NCBI GenBank assembly: GCA_001298545.1
Contig: LJCX01000024.1
Coordinates: 434,001-498,000 of the forward strand
DNA from: Actinobacteria bacterium OV320
Lineage (GTDB): Bacteria; Actinomycetota; Actinomycetes; Streptomycetales; Streptomycetaceae
DNA: 64,000 bases
Direction of reading: 5' to 3'
In this document: positions 60,281 to 64,000 of the stretch, piece after piece
How positions within the stretch are numbered: the stretch's first letter is position 1
Layout of the letters: every line of letters starts with the position of its first letter
The notes under the pieces: model-generated
The model's database searches: none
Told to the model about the DNA's origin: nothing
Seen by the model: the letters and a program-made list of their open reading frames with translations, nothing else
Made by a program: the position numbers and the translations under genes

Positions 60281-60790
60281 TTGCGAACCCGCAGGAAGCA
60301 ACTCGACGTACCGCCTCCGGACCGTCCGTGGAGCGAGATCGTGCCCGGCCTGTGGATGGGCGGACACGAGTTCCGGGGACGCTCCGGCGAACTGGAACTC
60401 GCCGTGGTGCGGGGCGAGTTCGATCTCGTCCAGACGTTGACACGGGCCCGGCAGGGACATGGGCCCGATCCCGGGGTGCAGCATCACGTGTGGCCGATTC
60501 CGGACGGTCCGCTGGACGGGACCCAGCTCGCCGGGGTGATCCGCCTGGCGCGGGCCGCGGAGGACGCGATGGACGACGGCCGGACGGTCCTCGTCCGCTG
60601 CTACAGCGGCTACAACCGCTCCGGCCTGGTCATCGCCCACACACTGGTACGCCGGGGGCACTCGGCCGAGGAGGCGATCCGGCTGATACGGTCGCGGCGC
60701 TCACCGTGGGCCCTGCACAACGAGTTGTTCGTGGAGTACCTGCGGGCGGGGCTGCCGACGGCCAGGCTTTTGGAGGAACTGGCCGAATAA
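60281..60790 (+). CDS. Dual-specificity-type protein phosphatase
   Basis: 169 residues with the Cys-based phosphatase signature HC-x5-R in the form VRCYSGYNRSGLV (Cys and Arg kept, His replaced by Arg) and a preceding acidic loop (PIPDGPLDG). The TTG at 60281 with GGAG upstream gives MRTRRKQLDVPPPDRPW. Divergent from the NERD gene by 140 bp. Substrate unknown. Confidence 0.82.
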   Translation: MRTRRKQLDVPPPDRPWSEIVPGLWMGGHEFRGRSGELELAVVRGEFDLVQTLTRARQGHGPDPGVQHHVWPIPDGPLDGTQLAGVIRLARAAEDAMDDGRTVLVRCYSGYNRSGLVIAHTLVRRGHSAEEAIRLIRSRRSPWALHNELFVEYLRAGLPTARLLEELAE

Positions 60791-60928
60791 TCGTTTCGCC
60801 ACGGTCAGAACCCCGGCACCTCCAACGCTTTGCCATCCCCGGCCCACCAGTACGCAAAACGGACTTCCATACGAATAAGGTGTACGGGCCTGACACCGTC
60901 GTATCTCCAGAGGAGTCACAGGAGTCCC

Positions 60929-61777
60929 GTGCCCCGCCGTAGTCCCTCCCGCCACTTCCGCCACTTCCGCCTCTCCCGTCCCGCCCGGCGCGGGCTCGCC
61001 GCCGTCACCGTCGCCCTGCTGGCCTCGGTCGCCGTGGGCTGCGGTGACGCGGGTGAGCTTCAGGGCGCCGGGGCGACACCGACCGCGATCAGCCCGGACA
61101 AGCTCTGGCCGGATCTGACCCCCGCCTCCAGTCCCGCCTTCGACATCGGCGAGGTGGACACCGAGGTGGTGAAGGGCATCACGGTGCCCGGCGGCGACAT
61201 CCGCAAGGTGGACCCCGTCGCGGTCGTCCGCGAGGAGATCACCACGCATCCGGGCGACTACGCCCGGGGAACCTACGCCGAGACGGCCCGCCGGATGGCC
61301 GACTGCGGCAGGAGCGGGGCGGCGGGGAGCCGGTGCCCCGTGCTCAAGGCGTACTACCGGGACCTCACCGGCGACGGCCACGACGACCTGACACTGGGCT
61401 TCCGGCAGCTGCCCGGCAATCTGACCGCCGTCCGCGTGTACACCGTGCGCAAGGACGGACTCGTCCAGGTCATGGCCTACGAGGACGCCGTGAGCGGGGT
61501 CGAACTGGCCGGGCGGTCCGTGATCATCCGGGCCCCGTCGGAGGTCGCGGGCTACGAGTACCGCCTCCAGTGGACATGGGACCAGCAGCAGCGGGCGATG
61601 CTGCTCACGCACGACGAGATGCTGCGCACCGGGGGCCGGAAGTACTCGCCCCACCCCTCCGCGTCGCCGACCTCGACCGCTTCCGCCTCCCCGTCCCCGG
61701 CCGCGTCCCCGTCCCCGGCCGCGTCCCCGTCCCCGGCCGCCTCCTCCTCCGTCTCTTCTTCGGCGAGCGGCCGATGA
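60929..61777 (+). CDS. Lipoprotein partner of the adjacent histidine kinase
   Basis: 282 residues. The N-terminus is very basic (PRRSPSRHFRHFRLSRPARR), then a hydrophobic stretch and a lipobox ending in VAVGC, so Cys38 is the lipidated residue. The rest is an unassigned extracellular domain (DLTGDGHDDLTLGFRQLPG resembles an FG-GAP loop) ending in an ASPSPA repeat from an 18-bp tandem repeat. GTG at 60929 follows AGGAG. Its stop overlaps the kinase start as ATGA. By analogy with CseA/CseC it may modulate the kinase. Confidence 0.85.
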   Translation: MPRRSPSRHFRHFRLSRPARRGLAAVTVALLASVAVGCGDAGELQGAGATPTAISPDKLWPDLTPASSPAFDIGEVDTEVVKGITVPGGDIRKVDPVAVVREEITTHPGDYARGTYAETARRMADCGRSGAAGSRCPVLKAYYRDLTGDGHDDLTLGFRQLPGNLTAVRVYTVRKDGLVQVMAYEDAVSGVELAGRSVIIRAPSEVAGYEYRLQWTWDQQQRAMLLTHDEMLRTGGRKYSPHPSASPTSTASASPSPAASPSPAASPSPAASSSVSSSASGR

Positions 61778-63078
61778 GGCTCGCGTTTCCCTCGTGGGCC
61801 GGCACGCTCGCCGTGAAGGCCGCCGTCTTCATCACGGTGATGTGCTGTGCGCTGGCCGCCCTGCTCGGCGTACTCGTGCATGTCTCGGTGACGAACCAGA
61901 CCGCCGGACAGGCCCGTGACCTCGCACTCTCCCGGCTGAAGGACGCGACGGCGGCGTTCGAGGCCGGGGACACCCTCGAATGGGGCGCGAGCCTCGATCC
62001 GCCGGGCCTGCCCGCGTCGCTGCGGGCACTGGCGCTGTCCGGCGAGCGCGGCACGATGGTCGCCGACCACCAGGGGCGCGCGACGATGTGGGCGGCCGGT
62101 CCCGTCGACGGTGCGCGGGCCCTCGCGGTCCCGGTCGACTACTCGCAGAGCGCTCGCACCATCGAGGCCCTCGACACCGCGATCCTGTGGTCGTCGATCC
62201 TGGCCATCGGCGCGACGCTGCTGGTCGGCGCCGTAGCGGTCACCCGGGTGACCCGGCGGCTGCACACCACCGCGCAGGTGGCCAGGCGGATCACCGCCGG
62301 CGACCTGGACGCGCGCGTGGACGACCCCCGCACGAAGGAACCGGGCGGACCGCAGGACGAGGTGGGGGCCGTCGCCGTCGCGCTGGACTCCATGGCGTCC
62401 TCGCTCCAGGGCAAGCTGCTGAGCGAGCAGCGGTTCACCGCCGACGTGGCGCACGAGCTGCGCACGCCGCTGACCGGGCTGCACGCGGCGGCGGAGCTGC
62501 TGCCGCCGGGGCGGCCGACGGAGCTGGTCCGCGACCGGGTGGCGGCGCTGCGCACGCTGACGGAGGACCTGCTGGAGATCTCCCGCCTGGACACCGGGCG
62601 GGAGCGGCTGGAGCTGGACGCCGAGGAGCTGGGCGCGCTGGCGGTCCGCGTGGTGCGGACGGCGGAGGCTTCGGGCACCTCCGGGGCCTCGGCGACCGGC
62701 ACCGAGGTGACGGTCGTCCGGGACGCGCGCGTGGAGACCGACCGGCGGCGCCTCGAGCGGGTGCTGGGGAACCTGCTCGCCAACGCGCACCGGCACGGGC
62801 GGTCGCCCGTCGTGCTGTCGGTGGACGGGCCCGTGGTCACCGTGCGGGACCACGGGGACGGCTATCCGGAGTACCTCCTCACGCACGGGCCGCAGCGGTT
62901 CCGCACCGAGGGCGGGGCGAAGGGGCACGGGCTCGGGCTGACGATCGCGGTCGGACAGGCGGAGGTGCTGGGCGCTCGGCTGACGTTCACCAACGCACCG
63001 GACGGCGGTGCGGTGGCGACACTGACGCTTCCTCAGACGCCTCCGGCCAGGAGCGGCCTCCCCGATGGCGCAGCGTGA
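61774..63078 (+). CDS. Membrane sensor histidine kinase
   Basis: 434 residues. TM1 about 14-36, extracellular sensor about 37-134, TM2 about 136-158, HAMP about 159-212, then the phospho-acceptor His227 in FTADVAHELRTPLTG and the ATPase domain with N-box NLLANAHRHG, G1 VRDHGDGYP and G2 KGHGLGL. Coupled to the lipoprotein gene. No response regulator gene follows within the window; the nearest receiver is at 21580, outside the cluster. Confidence 0.92.
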   Translation: MRLAFPSWAGTLAVKAAVFITVMCCALAALLGVLVHVSVTNQTAGQARDLALSRLKDATAAFEAGDTLEWGASLDPPGLPASLRALALSGERGTMVADHQGRATMWAAGPVDGARALAVPVDYSQSARTIEALDTAILWSSILAIGATLLVGAVAVTRVTRRLHTTAQVARRITAGDLDARVDDPRTKEPGGPQDEVGAVAVALDSMASSLQGKLLSEQRFTADVAHELRTPLTGLHAAAELLPPGRPTELVRDRVAALRTLTEDLLEISRLDTGRERLELDAEELGALAVRVVRTAEASGTSGASATGTEVTVVRDARVETDRRRLERVLGNLLANAHRHGRSPVVLSVDGPVVTVRDHGDGYPEYLLTHGPQRFRTEGGAKGHGLGLTIAVGQAEVLGARLTFTNAPDGGAVATLTLPQTPPARSGLPDGAA

Positions 63079-63148
63079 CGGGCGACGCGCGCGAACCGAT
63101 CCTAATGTGGCGATTAGTCAGCTTCACCCTCTTCATGGAGGTATCGCC

Positions 63149-64000
63149 ATGCCCCTGCGCACCGCTCTCACCCGCCTCGCCATACTCACCGCAGCCGGCA
63201 CCCTAGCCGCCACCGCGGCCGTCGCCCCGGCCATCGCCGACGACTGGGACGGCGACGGCCTCACCACCCAGGACGACGGCTCGTCCGACTGGCAGAACCA
63301 GGGCGGCGAAGACGGCCAGGGGAACCAGAACCAGGGGGGCGGGGGCGGCCAGGGTAACCAGGGCGGGGGCCAAGGCAACCAGAACCAGGGCGGGGGCCAG
63401 GGCAACCAGAACCAGGGGGGCGGGGGCCAGGGCAACCAGAACCAAGGTGGGGGCCAAGGCAACCAGAACCAAGGCGGGGGCCAGGGCAACCAGAACGGCC
63501 AAGGCAACCAGAACCAGGGCGGGGGTCAAGGCAACCAGAACCAAGGTGGCGGCCTAGGCAACCAGAACGGCCAAGGCAACCAGAACCAGGGCGGGGGTCA
63601 AGGCAACCAGAACCAAGGTGGCGGCCAAGGCAACCAGAACCAGGGCGGCGGCCAAGGCAACCAGAACGGAAACTGGCAGTCCGGTGGGGGCGATTGGCAG
63701 TCCGGCGGGAGTGACACCGACTGGCAGTCCGACGGGGGTGACTGGCAGTCGGGCAACGGCAACCAGAACGACTCCCGCCGCTACCGCGGGCGCGTCACCG
63801 CGAGCGAACTGCTCCTGCGCAGCGCGCCCACCCGAGCCAGCCAGGTGATCCGTGTGGCCCATCGCGGCGAGATCGTCTCGATCTTCTGCAAGACCCCGGG
63901 CCAGAACGTCCAGGGCGACTCCCTCTGGTACCTGCTCACGGACGGCACCTGGGCCTGGGGCTCGGCGCGCTACATCGACACCATCGGGACGGCACCTCGC
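63149..64000 (+). CDS. Secreted protein with Q/N/G repeats and SH3-like domain, partial (runs off the window)
   Basis: 284 codons are visible and the frame is open to the window edge. Signal peptide at 1-30 (RTALTRLAILTAAGTLAATAA ... PAIA in parts). Residues about 52-175 consist of about a dozen copies of QGNQNQGGG, then four WQSGG-type units. From about 215 a small beta domain of SH3 type follows (RVTASELLLRSAPTRASQVI ... GDSLWYLLTDGTWAWGSARYI). ATG at 63149 follows GGAGG. The Q/N/G part is low complexity and likely extended or self-associating; the SH3-like part probably binds wall material. Confidence 0.85.
   Translation, partial: MPLRTALTRLAILTAAGTLAATAAVAPAIADDWDGDGLTTQDDGSSDWQNQGGEDGQGNQNQGGGGGQGNQGGGQGNQNQGGGQGNQNQGGGGQGNQNQGGGQGNQNQGGGQGNQNGQGNQNQGGGQGNQNQGGGLGNQNGQGNQNQGGGQGNQNQGGGQGNQNQGGGQGNQNGNWQSGGGDWQSGGSDTDWQSDGGDWQSGNGNQNDSRRYRGRVTASELLLRSAPTRASQVIRVAHRGEIVSIFCKTPGQNVQGDSLWYLLTDGTWAWGSARYIDTIGTAPR
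63334..63669. repeat. 27-bp coding tandem repeat (QGNQNQGGG)
   Basis: About twelve units of CAAGGCAACCAGAACCAGGG + CGGGGGC with third-base changes and occasional 12-bp shorter units. In frame throughout. Confidence 0.9.

Overview
The window is chromosomal DNA from a Streptomyces or a close relative. The coding sequence is very GC-rich with GTG and TTG starts. The gene order is atpI-B-E-F / wecA / glyA / tsaC / prmC / prfA / rpmE / rho / thrB / thrC / hom / lysA, which is the conserved core arrangement of this genus. The operons on the left read on the minus strand.

Layout. (1) 1-22070, core housekeeping on the minus strand: the Fo part of ATP synthase (atpF cut by the window edge), a WecA-type cell-wall glycopolymer initiator, serine hydroxymethyltransferase, a low-molecular-weight phosphatase homologue that lacks the nucleophilic Cys, the t6A enzyme TsaC, PrmC and its substrate RF1, ribosomal protein L31, an LCP-family ligase, a secreted trypsin-like protease with FG-GAP repeats, Rho, the threonine branch (thrB, thrC, hom), lysA with an ArgRS-derived partner, and a response regulator. 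(2) 22237-22308, tRNA-Arg(CCG). (3) 22264-41894, an actinomycete integrative and conjugative element (AICE, pSAM2 type) of about 19.6 kb, inserted in the 3' end of that tRNA and bounded by perfect 50-bp repeats. It carries one minus-strand transfer/replication operon (regulator, TraB translocase, Spd-type proteins, rolling-circle Rep, Xis, Int). It also carries a signalling/regulatory block (PP2C-like, HTH, HATPase, Scr1-type XRE) and, at its right end, lower-GC cargo: a degenerate PfkB-like domain fused to an AAA+ ATPase, convergent with a type IIG-like restriction-modification enzyme. A CTGTCTAGGGGGG-type site recurs in front of most of its promoters and looks like an element-wide operator. 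(4) 41895-42890, just beyond attR: a small coiled-coil gene and decayed fragments homologous to two genes of the element, probably the scar of an older related element. (5) 42865-64000, chromosomal accessory and conserved genes: LysR/cupin/DoxX, XRE regulator, ANTAR-GAF regulator, a LacI-controlled sugar operon (MFS transporter, two GH35 beta-galactosidases, LacI), an acyltransferase, Ku with the LigD-type polymerase (bacterial NHEJ), a NERD protein, a dual-specificity-type phosphatase, a lipoprotein/histidine-kinase pair without a response regulator, and the start of a secreted protein with a Q/N/G-rich repeat domain and an SH3-like end.

How it fits together. The element's Int/Xis act at the duplicated tRNA end. 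Rep amplifies the excised circle, TraB moves double-stranded DNA between mycelia and Spd proteins support intramycelial spread, all under what looks like one repressor circuit. The right-hand cargo is where an undescribed defence or host-control function is most likely. Starts were chosen by Shine-Dalgarno match, start/stop overlaps and family length. No database search was possible, so family calls rest on motifs read by eye.
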